The position numbers and the translations under genes were made by a program. Below are positions 16,951 to 25,242 of a stretch of DNA of 52,945 bases, one piece after another; within the stretch, counting starts at the first letter, position 1, and each line of letters starts with the position of its first letter. This DNA is from a virus. The notes under the pieces were generated by a model. That model did not search any database and was not told where the DNA came from. It saw only the letters and a program-made list of their open reading frames with translations. The stretch lies in the IMG/VR virus record IMGVR_UViG_3300032116_010249, positions 1 to 52,945 of that record. One strand, written 5' to 3'.

Positions 16951-18176
16951 TGAATTTTACAGAATACTTAACGGAAAGCAAAGAAGGTAAAAATGTTCAC
17001 CTCGAGCATATTGAGGATGAAGTTCTAAATTTTGGCGTATCAGGTGCCAGGTCTGCCATCAACTTTCTACAAGCACTTCGCAATATGTTAGCAGGTCATG
17101 CTGATACTAAAGTAAATGTCACCACCAAATGGGATGGTGCACCTGCTATTTTTGCTGGCATTAATCCAGAAAATGGTAAGTTCTTTGTTGGCACCAAAGG
17201 CGTTTTCAATGTCAATCCAAAATTAAACTATACAGAAGATGACATTGATGAGAACCATCCAACAGAAGGTCTGAATAAAAAACTCAAAATAGCTTTGCGT
17301 TATCTACCAAAACTTGGCATCAAAGGTGTCCTGCAAGGCGATATGATGTTTACAAAAGGTGATATTGACAAGCAAGTAATCGATAATCAATCTTACATTA
17401 CATTTCAACCAAATACCATTGTCTATGCGGTACCTTCTGATACTAAACTGGCTCGCTCGATGCTAGATGCTCAGGTAGGTGTGGTGTTTCATACATCATA
17501 TACAGGCAAAAAGATGCAGGATATGAAGGCATCTTTTAATGTTGATATTGGTGGCCTTACGAATACCAAAGATATTTGGTTCCGTGATGCCTCATTTGTT
17601 GACATTTCTGGTTCTGCTACATTTACAGAAGAAGAAACAAAACAATTAACCACAATTCTTTCACTGGCGGGCCGCACATTTCAAAGTATGTCCTCGATGA
17701 CTTTGAATCGTATTTCTTCAAACGAAACAATTAAAACTTACATTAAAACATTTAATAATGCTAAAGTTCGCCAAGGTGCAAAAATTACCAATACAAACCA
17801 GCACACACTTGAATTGATACGTTGGATTGAAGCTAAGCTAAATAAAGATATTGCTGATGTAAAGAAAGAAGAAACAAAACGAAAACGAATTGCAGCAAAA
17901 ACAGAACTTATGCGGTTTTTTCGTCAAAATGCAGCGCAACTAAGATCAATTTTTGATTTACAAAATTTATTGGTGGATGCTAAACTAATGATTATTCGTA
18001 AATTAGAAACAGTTAAAACAATTGGCACATTTGTAAAAACAGATAGTGGTTTCAGAATTACTGCACCAGAAGGTTTTGTTGCAGTAGATAGATTAAAAGG
18101 TAATGCTGTTAAATTGGTTGATCGTTTAGAATTCAGTCAAGCAAACTTCAATGCAGCAAAGAATTGGGACAAATAA
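16950..18176 (+). CDS. Ligase-like nucleotidyltransferase with capsid-targeting N-terminus
   Basis: A 408-residue protein starting MNFTEYLTE-S, a capsid-targeting-like leader with a predicted cut after LTE (residue 9). Residues 60-63 read KWDG, the KxDG nucleotidylation motif of DNA and RNA ligases (K60 would carry the AMP). FFVGTKGVF (78-86), LQGDMMF (128-134) and VGVVFHTSY (176-184) fit motifs Ia/III, IIIa and IV. A helical C-terminal half rich in basic residues could bind nucleic acid. Motif V is not clear to me. It belongs to a hypothetical family of marine T4-like phages; ligase function is inference from the motif order. Confidence 0.6.
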   Translation: MNFTEYLTESKEGKNVHLEHIEDEVLNFGVSGARSAINFLQALRNMLAGHADTKVNVTTKWDGAPAIFAGINPENGKFFVGTKGVFNVNPKLNYTEDDIDENHPTEGLNKKLKIALRYLPKLGIKGVLQGDMMFTKGDIDKQVIDNQSYITFQPNTIVYAVPSDTKLARSMLDAQVGVVFHTSYTGKKMQDMKASFNVDIGGLTNTKDIWFRDASFVDISGSATFTEEETKQLTTILSLAGRTFQSMSSMTLNRISSNETIKTYIKTFNNAKVRQGAKITNTNQHTLELIRWIEAKLNKDIADVKKEETKRKRIAAKTELMRFFRQNAAQLRSIFDLQNLLVDAKLMIIRKLETVKTIGTFVKTDSGFRITAPEGFVAVDRLKGNAVKLVDRLEFSQANFNAAKNWDK

Positions 18177-18448
18177 TGACATACAACATCAATGACATTC
18201 TTAAACAATATGGTGATGATGACTTTGGTTTTACCACAGTTGACGAGGCCGAATATCAGGCAGTTATTGCCGAAAAAGATGAAACAGTTGAAGAATATAA
18301 AGCAAGGCTAGAACAAGTAGAAAAAATTATTATGCCTTTTCTTACCAATCTTTATAAAACTGCTAGTCAACCATATATTCATTGGCCAAACCGTGGACCA
18401 ATCATCGAAAAACAAATGCAAAAAATATTAAAGTTGACGAGGGGTTAA
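18176..18448 (+). CDS. Small hypothetical protein (90 aa)
   Basis: The likely start is the ATG at 18176 overlapping the preceding TAA (TAATG); an ATG 12 bases upstream lies inside the previous gene. The acidic first half (NDILKQYGDDDFGFTTVDEAEY) is followed by a coiled-coil stretch (VIAEKDETVEEYKARLEQVEKI) and a short C-terminus with WPNRGPIIEKQM. The middle resembles a family of small T4-like phage proteins of unknown function. It is followed by another one-base overlap. Confidence 0.65.
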   Translation: MTYNINDILKQYGDDDFGFTTVDEAEYQAVIAEKDETVEEYKARLEQVEKIIMPFLTNLYKTASQPYIHWPNRGPIIEKQMQKILKLTRG

Positions 18449-18774
18449 TGTTTAAAAGTAAGGTAGACGAAGCCGCTTATGTTGGCAATATTGGTGCGAT
18501 GGAAATGTTTAAGTTTCATCAAAAGGCCAACGCAGAACAAAAGAAGAAGCTCGAACAACATATAAAGAATAAAGATACTCAAGCTGCTTGGAAACATGTG
18601 CAGTCTGTTACCAATGTGAAACTTCATAAAAGTGTGAGCGAAGAAATAAAACCTGATATATTGCCTGTTGCTGGTGCGGGCCAATGGGGAACAGACACAC
18701 TTCGGCGAAATTATCAAAATGCAACACCAGGCCAAGAAATTAAACGGTTTAAGGACTATAGCAAGCATAAGTAA
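18448..18774 (+). CDS. Small basic hypothetical protein (108 aa)
   Basis: Start ATG 18448 overlaps the preceding TAA and follows a strong SD (GAGGGG, 18439-18444); upstream ATGs lie within the previous gene. The protein begins MFKSKVDEAAYVGNIGAMEM, has a lysine-rich helix (ANAEQKKKLEQHIKNKDTQ) and ends GQEIKRFKDYSKHK. It has no membrane segment. It is the last gene of the late operon started by the promoter at 14729, so a virion or assembly role is likely, but no family is recognised. Confidence 0.65.
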   Translation: MFKSKVDEAAYVGNIGAMEMFKFHQKANAEQKKKLEQHIKNKDTQAAWKHVQSVTNVKLHKSVSEEIKPDILPVAGAGQWGTDTLRRNYQNATPGQEIKRFKDYSKHK

Positions 18775-18795
18775 TTAATATACAATGAGGTCGTT

Positions 18796-19635
18796 ATGAA
18801 AGATTTGATAATTGGTGGTGCCAGTAACTACGATTGGAATGTTTTAAAGTATTGGGTTAACTCAATCAACAAATCAGGATTTCAAGGTGATAAAGTCCTG
18901 ATTCTAATGAACTGCGACAAAGATACGGTAAAGAAAGTTTCTGACGCCGGTTTTATTGTTGTAGGTTTTCAACAAGACACACAAGGAAATCTAACTTATC
19001 CACAAACGGGTCGAGCTCCGCATGTGGAAAGATTCTTGCATATCTACAATTACCTTTCACAAAATGAATATCGGTATGCTATCACTACTGATGTGAAAGA
19101 TGTTATTTTCCAACAAAATCCGATTCACTATATCGAAAAGGCTTTGACTGACGATAAGAACCTGATGTTTGCTTCTGAGAGCATGTATTACAAAGATGAA
19201 CCATGGGGAAATGAAAATCTACACCAAACTTTTGGTGATTTCATTTACAGTAAATTTAAAGATAATGAAATTTATAATGTGGGTGTTCTTGCAGGTCGTG
19301 GTCATGCTCTGCGTGATTTGATTTGTAATATCTTTGTTGCCACGCAAGGCAGACCAATTCCTATTTGTGACCAATCTACATTCAACTTTATGATTTCAAT
19401 GTCGCCGTATAAAGAAACTTCTGTATATTTGAGGTCGGAAGATGCTTGGGCTGCACAACTTGGCACGACAGGAGATCCAACAAAGATTGAAAAGTTCAGG
19501 CCATTTTTAATAGAAGCGGAACCAAAAATGAGTGTTAATATTGTTACAACATCTACCGGGATACCCTTTACAATTGTTCATCAATATGATAGGATTCCTA
19601 ATTGGAGAAAAATATTAGAGGCAAAATATGGATAA
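18796..19635 (+). CDS. GT-A type glycosyltransferase
   Basis: A 279-residue protein that heads the sugar cassette. Features of a GT-A fold: an N-terminal nucleotide-binding strand (DLIIGGASNYDW), a metal site TDVKDV (residues 98-103, D99 and D102) and a later CDQSTFNFM segment, with HQYDRIPNW near the C-terminus. These proteins transfer a sugar from an NDP donor. ATG 18796 is preceded by an SD-like GAGG. It overlaps the next gene by eight bases. Donor and acceptor are unknown. Confidence 0.65.
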   Translation: MKDLIIGGASNYDWNVLKYWVNSINKSGFQGDKVLILMNCDKDTVKKVSDAGFIVVGFQQDTQGNLTYPQTGRAPHVERFLHIYNYLSQNEYRYAITTDVKDVIFQQNPIHYIEKALTDDKNLMFASESMYYKDEPWGNENLHQTFGDFIYSKFKDNEIYNVGVLAGRGHALRDLICNIFVATQGRPIPICDQSTFNFMISMSPYKETSVYLRSEDAWAAQLGTTGDPTKIEKFRPFLIEAEPKMSVNIVTTSTGIPFTIVHQYDRIPNWRKILEAKYG

Positions 19636-20341
19636 AATGAAAAAAGGAGCTTTACTTCTCTCTGGTCAATTAAGATCATTTACGCAAACTTGGCAAAAAA
19701 TATCAGAATTTGTTAAATTTAATAATTTAGATGTATATTGCCATAATTGGCAAGAATCAAATGTTAATCTTGTAAATGAAGTGTTAATTCCTACAAAACA
19801 ATTAATAGAAAATTATGATGTTAATGTTCCTCTATTTGAAGAAATGCAAAAAGAAATTCAACAAAAAAATCCAAAAAATTTAGTTACTCCTGATAAACTT
19901 ATAAATTCTATCTCATTACATTATGGTAAAAGAAAAGCTTTTGAGTTGGTTAATTTAAAATATGATTTTTTTGTTTCAACTAGATACGATATTGACATTA
20001 AAAAAGAAATTAATGTTTTAGACATGATAAATGCTCATCCTGATCAAGTCATAACTCCAAGTGAGCATTCTTATGGTATGGTTTCTGATATTTTTTCTAT
20101 AATCCCTAATAAATTTGCTTCAGATTATTTTTTATATCCTAATATAGTTGATTTATTTGGAACTCCTTTTAGTGAAGGATTTATTAAATATTTAAAAGAA
20201 TTAGTTAAAATATCAGAATCAAATATTGAAATACACAATAAGCAGAGATATTGCCCCCATATGTTAATTTTAAAAAACTATTTTGAAAAAAACATATACT
20301 CTTTACTTGAAGGTAATTTATCGCTATCAATACAAAGGTAA
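19628..20341 (+). CDS. LSGQxR-type glycosyltransferase-like protein (copy 1)
   Basis: A 237-residue protein starting GALLLSGQLRSF, then DVYCHNWQE and a core STRYDIDI. These three blocks recur in the same order in the next gene, so the two are divergent tandem paralogues of a family found in marine phages and bacterial surface-polysaccharide loci. The R-x-D/F block may be the sugar-nucleotide metal site. This copy is visibly more AT-rich than its partner and probably has a different origin. Function as glycosyltransferase is inferred from the family setting. Confidence 0.55.
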   Translation: MDKMKKGALLLSGQLRSFTQTWQKISEFVKFNNLDVYCHNWQESNVNLVNEVLIPTKQLIENYDVNVPLFEEMQKEIQQKNPKNLVTPDKLINSISLHYGKRKAFELVNLKYDFFVSTRYDIDIKKEINVLDMINAHPDQVITPSEHSYGMVSDIFSIIPNKFASDYFLYPNIVDLFGTPFSEGFIKYLKELVKISESNIEIHNKQRYCPHMLILKNYFEKNIYSLLEGNLSLSIQR

Positions 20342-20350
20342 AATTAAAAA

Positions 20351-21055
20351 ATGAAAATTGCATTATGTTTAAGTGGACAACCAAGATGTGTTAAACAAGG
20401 TTATGAATATCACAAAAATAATTTATTAGACCTTTATGATGTAGATGTATTTTGTCATGTGTGGGATTCACCTGGTGTAGAAGATGTTTCTGCTTATGCA
20501 CCAGTTGCAACAATGATAGAAAAACCTTTAACAAATGACCTGTCGAAGTTTACTAGAGTTCCGCCACCACAACCAAATTGGAAAGTAAAAGATCCTGCTC
20601 GTGCTGCATGGAATCTAACATACTCTCTGATGAAAGCTAATGAACTAAAAATTATACATGAAGAAGAAAAAACTAAAACTTACGATTGGGTTATTCGTTC
20701 TCGCTACGATTTTGCTATCAATCTTACAATACCTTTTACTGAATTGGACAATAGTAAACTTTATATTCCAAATTGTCGAATGACACCACAGAGAGATTTT
20801 GGTAATGACCAGTTTGCTTTTTCATCTTCTTCTAATATGGACAAATACGCAGATTGTTTTAATCAAATTGAAAAGTTTTATGACCGTGGCACAATTATGA
20901 TTGGTGAAGAAATGATGGCTGCAAATTGGCGTGAAAAAGGATTGGTTGGTGAAAATTTAGTTTACTTTAATCCAAATCATCCATTTCCACCAGGCCCACA
21001 CAACGGAACATGGCATTCATTGTTGAGAGAAGATTTTGAATTTTGGCAAAAGTAA
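20351..21055 (+). CDS. LSGQxR-type glycosyltransferase-like protein (copy 2)
   Basis: A 234-residue paralogue of the preceding gene, with KIALCLSGQPRCVKQG, DVDVFCHVWDSPG and WVIRSRYDFAINL in the same positions. The C-terminal part includes FGNDQFAFSSSSNMD and a GEEMMA block that is shared by relatives. It lies nine bases after copy 1. The kinase gene begins in the following segment. Likely acts in glycan assembly; the substrate is unknown. Confidence 0.58.
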   Translation: MKIALCLSGQPRCVKQGYEYHKNNLLDLYDVDVFCHVWDSPGVEDVSAYAPVATMIEKPLTNDLSKFTRVPPPQPNWKVKDPARAAWNLTYSLMKANELKIIHEEEKTKTYDWVIRSRYDFAINLTIPFTELDNSKLYIPNCRMTPQRDFGNDQFAFSSSSNMDKYADCFNQIEKFYDRGTIMIGEEMMAANWREKGLVGENLVYFNPNHPFPPGPHNGTWHSLLREDFEFWQK

Positions 21056-21078
21056 TAAAACAATTGAAAGGCCATTCA

Positions 21079-21786
21079 ATGAGTAAAGTTGAATTGATGC
21101 AGAAAGACCATCGTATCTTTGTTCGAAAGACTGGCGGCGTTGGCCGTAATTTGGAACGATATGATGCTCTTTCTCGACTTCATCTACCAATACCAAAATT
21201 GTTGGATGTATATGGTGATGCATATGATATGGAATACATCCAACACCAAGATATTAAAACATATCTAACAACACATGATGTGAGTAAACTTTGTGAATTT
21301 CTGACAAACACTTTAAACATAATGTCCAGTCAAACGATAGAAAAAGATTATTCTAAAATTTATGACCAAAAACTTTCCGTATTTCCTTGGAATCAATATG
21401 AACTACCTTTTACTGCAAGTGAGTTGTATGCTAAATTGCCAAAAACACTACCATCTTCCGAATATCATGGTGATTTGACACTAGAAAACATTTTATATGA
21501 GGTGAATGGTGGTTTTATATTGATTGACCCATTGACCACAGAATATGATTCATATGTATTTGATTTAGCAAAGTTGATGCAGGATATTAAGTGTAAATGG
21601 TTCATTCGTAAAGATATTCTCTTTTTTGATTCTAAACTAAAAGTATTAGAAGATACACTTAAAACATACACCTGCTATTATAGTGATTATTTGTTAATAC
21701 TAATGTTGATGCGAGTTTTACCTTATACGCATGTTAATGATGATAAGTATTTTGTTGAAAGTGAGATAAGAAAATTATGGAAGTAA
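21079..21786 (+). CDS. APH-fold small-molecule kinase (sugar or choline kinase-like)
   Basis: The best start is ATG 21079, seven bases after the SD GAAAGG (21066-21071); an ATG at 21043 lies inside the preceding gene. The 235-residue product has the aminoglycoside-phosphotransferase signature HGDLTLEN (H130, D132, N137) and a DPL metal motif at D150. Such kinases phosphorylate sugars or choline: the bacterial cell-wall recycling enzyme AmgK and the choline kinase LicA share this fold. It is followed, with overlap, by a nucleotidyltransferase-phosphatase fusion, so a kinase then nucleotidylation route to an activated sugar or alcohol is likely. Confidence 0.65.
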   Translation: MSKVELMQKDHRIFVRKTGGVGRNLERYDALSRLHLPIPKLLDVYGDAYDMEYIQHQDIKTYLTTHDVSKLCEFLTNTLNIMSSQTIEKDYSKIYDQKLSVFPWNQYELPFTASELYAKLPKTLPSSEYHGDLTLENILYEVNGGFILIDPLTTEYDSYVFDLAKLMQDIKCKWFIRKDILFFDSKLKVLEDTLKTYTCYYSDYLLILMLMRVLPYTHVNDDKYFVESEIRKLWK

Positions 21787-22790
21787 TTATTCCTTGCGCC
21801 GGTGCTTCATCACGGTTTCCTAATATGCGACCAAAATACCTACTGACAGATTATTCTGGTCGATTAATGGTTGAAAATGCAGCAGAACATTACATAGGCA
21901 AAAACCGTGTTACAATTGTCATTCTAAAGGAGCATGATGAAAAATACATGGCTCGAAAAAAATTAAATGAGGCATTTGGTAATAAAATTGATATTGTGAT
22001 ACTAGATAAACTTACTTCAGGCCCAGCAGATACCGTTTATCAAGCAATCAAACGAGGTCGTGTCAATTTATCTTCTGCTTTACTCATTAAAGACTGTGAT
22101 GGTTTTTATGAAACAAACGAACAAGAAGGTAATATAATCTATGTTGCTAACCTTTCAAAACATCCAAGTATAAGAACGGCAGGTGCCAAAAGTTACACAC
22201 TTACAAATGACCAAGGCATCATCAATTCAGTTGTAGAGAAAAGAATTGTAAGTGACCATTTCTGTGTTGGTGGCTATCAGTTTGAAACAGCACAAAGTTT
22301 CGTTGATGCTTTCGATAAACTATCTACAACTGGTGAAATATTTGTTTCTAATATTGTAGATTACATGATTTCGCAAAACAATATATTTTTTGAAAGTGAA
22401 GTAGAAAACTTTATCGATGTTGGCACCGCAGAAGATTGGTTTGATTTCAATAATAAACCAACATACTTCTGTGATATTGATGGCACTATTGTTAAATCAA
22501 AATGGGACTACAATGAGCCATGTGAACCACTTTGGGACAATGTGACTGCTCTATTAAAAGAAAAAAGGCGAGGATGTAAGATTGTATTTACCACATCCAG
22601 ACCGGACAAATATGGCATATTGACAATGAATATGCTAGACGAATTGGGTTTTGGTGGTTGTCCTTTGATTATGGGTATTCATCATAGCAAACGAATATTG
22701 ATAAATGATTATGCAAGTTCAAACCCATATCCTACTGCCCTTGCTGTCAATATCAAAAGAGATAGTGAAGATTTAGGAGATTTGATTTGA
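21777..22790 (+). CDS. Nucleotidyltransferase fused to HAD-like phosphatase
   Basis: A 337-residue bifunctional protein. The N-terminal half is an NTP-transferase (RmlA/LicC/MurU type) with the P-loop-like IPCAGASSRF (residues 4-13), then KYLL, and LLIKDCDG as acidic metal site. The C-terminal half starts TYFCDIDGTIV (D233 and D235, the HAD motif I) and continues with VFTTSRPD, a motif-II-like segment. Kinase, nucleotidyltransferase and HAD phosphatase match the set of activities AmgK-MurU-MupP used for cell-wall sugar recycling, but LicA-LicC for phosphocholine is an equally valid comparison. Overlaps the next gene through a TTGA junction. Confidence 0.65.
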   Translation: MEVIIPCAGASSRFPNMRPKYLLTDYSGRLMVENAAEHYIGKNRVTIVILKEHDEKYMARKKLNEAFGNKIDIVILDKLTSGPADTVYQAIKRGRVNLSSALLIKDCDGFYETNEQEGNIIYVANLSKHPSIRTAGAKSYTLTNDQGIINSVVEKRIVSDHFCVGGYQFETAQSFVDAFDKLSTTGEIFVSNIVDYMISQNNIFFESEVENFIDVGTAEDWFDFNNKPTYFCDIDGTIVKSKWDYNEPCEPLWDNVTALLKEKRRGCKIVFTTSRPDKYGILTMNMLDELGFGGCPLIMGIHHSKRILINDYASSNPYPTALAVNIKRDSEDLGDLI

Positions 22791-23797
22791 ATATCTTTAT
22801 TACAGGAGCTGCAGGCGGCATTGGTTCTACGCTATCATTAAAGTTGTCACAGAATGGCCATAAAGTGATTGCCTATGATAATCTGAATAACGGCTACGAA
22901 GAAAATCTAAAAGAGAACGGTGAATTCTTTTGTCAATTTATCAAAGGTGATATTAGACTCCCTTATCTACAATTATCAAATTACTTTGATTACCATGAGA
23001 TTGATGTGGTGATTCATCTTGCAGCTATTTCTTCTTTGCCTCAATGTGAAATAGATCCACACACTTGTATTGATGTAAATGTTGGCGGTACAGCCAATAT
23101 ACTTAATGCAGCACGCCGTAAAGGTATCCATGTCATTGTTGCTAGCACATCAGCAATCTATGAGAACAATGATCCAAAAGAAGCGCCATTTAAAGAATCT
23201 TCTATTGTAACGCCGAAGTTGTTTTATCCATTGTCAAAGAAACTAATGGAAGAAACAATACAATCATTCATACGCAACTATGATATGAACATTACTACAT
23301 TACGATTCTTCAATGTGTTTGGCCCACGGCAAGATATTCACCGTAAATCACCACCTCTGATGAATTATATTGTGCGTCAGGTCAAAAGAAAAGAACCAAT
23401 CACACTCTATTCTTCTGGTAATCATCCAAGAGATTATATTCATGTTGATGATGTGGTGTCAATGATTGAAAAAGTATTGCCAAGAACTGATAGAGAAATC
23501 TTTAATGTTTGTACTGGTACATTAACTTCTGTAAGTGATATTGTTGTATATGCGAAGAAGGCTTTTGGCAGCTTTGATTATAAGTTTGATCCGCCTGCTA
23601 AATATTGGTCAGGATACGATGATTTATATGAAGGCACCAAACCCATACAAGATTTTGTAATTGAAAATGAAGTAAAAAAGTTTTCGTTAGGCTGCACGAA
23701 AAAGGCCGAGGAATTATTAAATTGGAAACCAAACAAGGACATTGAATCATTAATGATTGAATCAATGAAACAAAATTATGAGCTTTATACCGGATAG
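22787..23797 (+). CDS. NAD-dependent epimerase/dehydratase (SDR), TTG start
   Basis: An extended SDR of 336 residues. GAAGGIGS (residues 7-14) is the NAD-binding glycine motif, and S-T-S-A-I-Y with a later YPLSK gives the Ser/Thr, Tyr-x-x-x-Lys catalytic set. RFFNVFGPRQ is the usual substrate-domain signature of UDP-glucose 4-epimerase-like enzymes. The start is an unusual TTG in a TTGA overlap with the preceding gene, supported by the SD AGGAGA at 22775-22780. It likely interconverts a nucleotide sugar made by the neighbouring nucleotidyltransferase. Confidence 0.85.
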   Translation: MNIFITGAAGGIGSTLSLKLSQNGHKVIAYDNLNNGYEENLKENGEFFCQFIKGDIRLPYLQLSNYFDYHEIDVVIHLAAISSLPQCEIDPHTCIDVNVGGTANILNAARRKGIHVIVASTSAIYENNDPKEAPFKESSIVTPKLFYPLSKKLMEETIQSFIRNYDMNITTLRFFNVFGPRQDIHRKSPPLMNYIVRQVKRKEPITLYSSGNHPRDYIHVDDVVSMIEKVLPRTDREIFNVCTGTLTSVSDIVVYAKKAFGSFDYKFDPPAKYWSGYDDLYEGTKPIQDFVIENEVKKFSLGCTKKAEELLNWKPNKDIESLMIESMKQNYELYTG

Positions 23798-24488
23798 AAA
23801 CCTATTCATCGTCACTTCAGCATTAAATGCTAACATTGGTGTTGTTAATAGTGATGATCGTTTAGAACAAACAATAAACACCTTAAATAATTTAAGAGAT
23901 AGAGTGCCTGAAGCGGCAGTTCTTTTCGTTGATGGATCTCCTGAACCTGTTCCTGATAAAATAAAGGAAATAATTGGTAACTATTGTCAAGCTTTATGGT
24001 TTACTACTCATCCAGATATTAATAACTTTGCTAAAACAGGCAAAAAAAGTGAAGCTGAATTGTTGATGTTATTTAATACACTCATGCAATTCAAGCAAAA
24101 TCCTCAACTGATGGGTTTTTTACATGGTGTAAAAAGAATTTTTAAATACTCTGCTAGAACTTTATTAGACGAAGATTTTGATATTTCAGAATATAATAAC
24201 ATGTATGGCAAATATGTTTTTAAAAAATCTATCCCTTCTTGGATGTCACCAGAAAGAAAAACAAACATTACTGACCATTTGTATATTACACGAATGTATT
24301 CTTTCTGCCCATCTTTATTAGATAATTACTTACAAACAATAGGACCAATGATAAGTAATGTTATGACACACGGAATTGATACTGAACATGCTCATTACTT
24401 GTGCCTAGATAGAAGATATGTTATTGAATTTGATAGAATAAAATGCTCTGGCATTGTTGCTGGATCAGGTGAAACGGAGAAATACTAA
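23778..24488 (+). CDS. Hypothetical protein of the sugar cassette
   Basis: A 236-residue protein, start overlapping the epimerase by 20 bases, stop overlapping the next ATG. It opens with a strand-turn segment NLFIVTSALNANIGVVNSDD, then an NTLNNLRDRVPEAAVLFVDGS helix-strand, resembling nucleotide-sugar binding beginnings of GT-A enzymes, but it lacks a clear DxD site. It is conserved in context only: it sits in an otherwise glycan-directed operon. Function unknown; glycosyltransferase-like by analogy. Confidence 0.5.
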   Translation: MSFIPDRNLFIVTSALNANIGVVNSDDRLEQTINTLNNLRDRVPEAAVLFVDGSPEPVPDKIKEIIGNYCQALWFTTHPDINNFAKTGKKSEAELLMLFNTLMQFKQNPQLMGFLHGVKRIFKYSARTLLDEDFDISEYNNMYGKYVFKKSIPSWMSPERKTNITDHLYITRMYSFCPSLLDNYLQTIGPMISNVMTHGIDTEHAHYLCLDRRYVIEFDRIKCSGIVAGSGETEKY

Positions 24489-25195
24489 TGGAACTATGGA
24501 ACTATTTTACAACAAATAAAGGTAAAAAAATTACAAAATGGAAACATTACTTTCCAATTTACGAAAAGCATTTTACTCCTATTCGTAATAAACCAATTAA
24601 GATACTAGAAATTGGTATTTTAAATGGTGGTTCTTTAGAAATGTGGCGTTATTATTTTCCAGAAGCTACAATCGTTGGCATAGATATTAATCCTTTATGC
24701 AAGCAGCATGAACAAGAAGGCATAAATGTTCGTATTGGTGATCAAACTGATGAAAAATTTCTACAAAGTCTAATTGATGAATTTGGAGCTTTCGATTTGA
24801 TTATTGATGATGGTTCACATCATGTTGCTCATGTTAATAAAACCTTTCAATTTTTATTTCCAAAATTGGCAGATGATGGCATTTACTTCATTGAAGATAC
24901 TCATGCAGCATATTGGGATTCTCATGGTGGAAGTATTAAAGAACCAGAATCAATTAATAATGTCGCAAAAGGTATGATTGATAGTATCAATGCAGATCAT
25001 GCTAGAGGCCAGAAAGAACCTGATTATTTCACTCGTAATGTTAAATGTATGTCTGTGTACGATTCTATCATTGTTTTTGATAAAGGCAATGTTGGCGAAA
25101 AGATTCCTATGGAGATAGGAATGTCAAGAATAGTCATGCAACCAGACTCAGTTCCTAAAATGCATGGTGGTTTTGTTACATTTAGAACAGATTAA
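24488..25195 (+). CDS. Class I SAM-dependent methyltransferase (sugar O-methyltransferase type)
   Basis: A 235-residue Rossmann methyltransferase. ILEIGILNGGSLEMW (about 39-53) is the SAM glycine loop, IVGIDINPL supplies the acidic residue for the ribose, and FDLIIDDGSHHVAH is motif IV with metal-ligand-like Asp and His residues. This pattern matches metal-dependent sugar methyltransferases such as MycE and cephalosporin-hydroxylase-like proteins. As the last gene of the cassette it probably caps or modifies a sugar. It ends five bases before a late promoter at 25200. Confidence 0.8.
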   Translation: MELWNYFTTNKGKKITKWKHYFPIYEKHFTPIRNKPIKILEIGILNGGSLEMWRYYFPEATIVGIDINPLCKQHEQEGINVRIGDQTDEKFLQSLIDEFGAFDLIIDDGSHHVAHVNKTFQFLFPKLADDGIYFIEDTHAAYWDSHGGSIKEPESINNVAKGMIDSINADHARGQKEPDYFTRNVKCMSVYDSIIVFDKGNVGEKIPMEIGMSRIVMQPDSVPKMHGGFVTFRTD

Positions 25196-25199
25196 ACCG

Positions 25200-25207
25200 T
25201 ATAAATA
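25200..25207 (+). promoter_or_regulatory. T4-type late promoter (TATAAATA)
   Basis: An exact TATAAATA, 35 bases upstream of the 25243 start. It separates the sugar cassette from the multidomain late operon that follows. The next gene's SD is GGGAGAG (25233-25239). Confidence 0.85.
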
Positions 25208-25242
25208 GCATATCAATGTAACGCTGTAGAGGCGGGAGAGAT

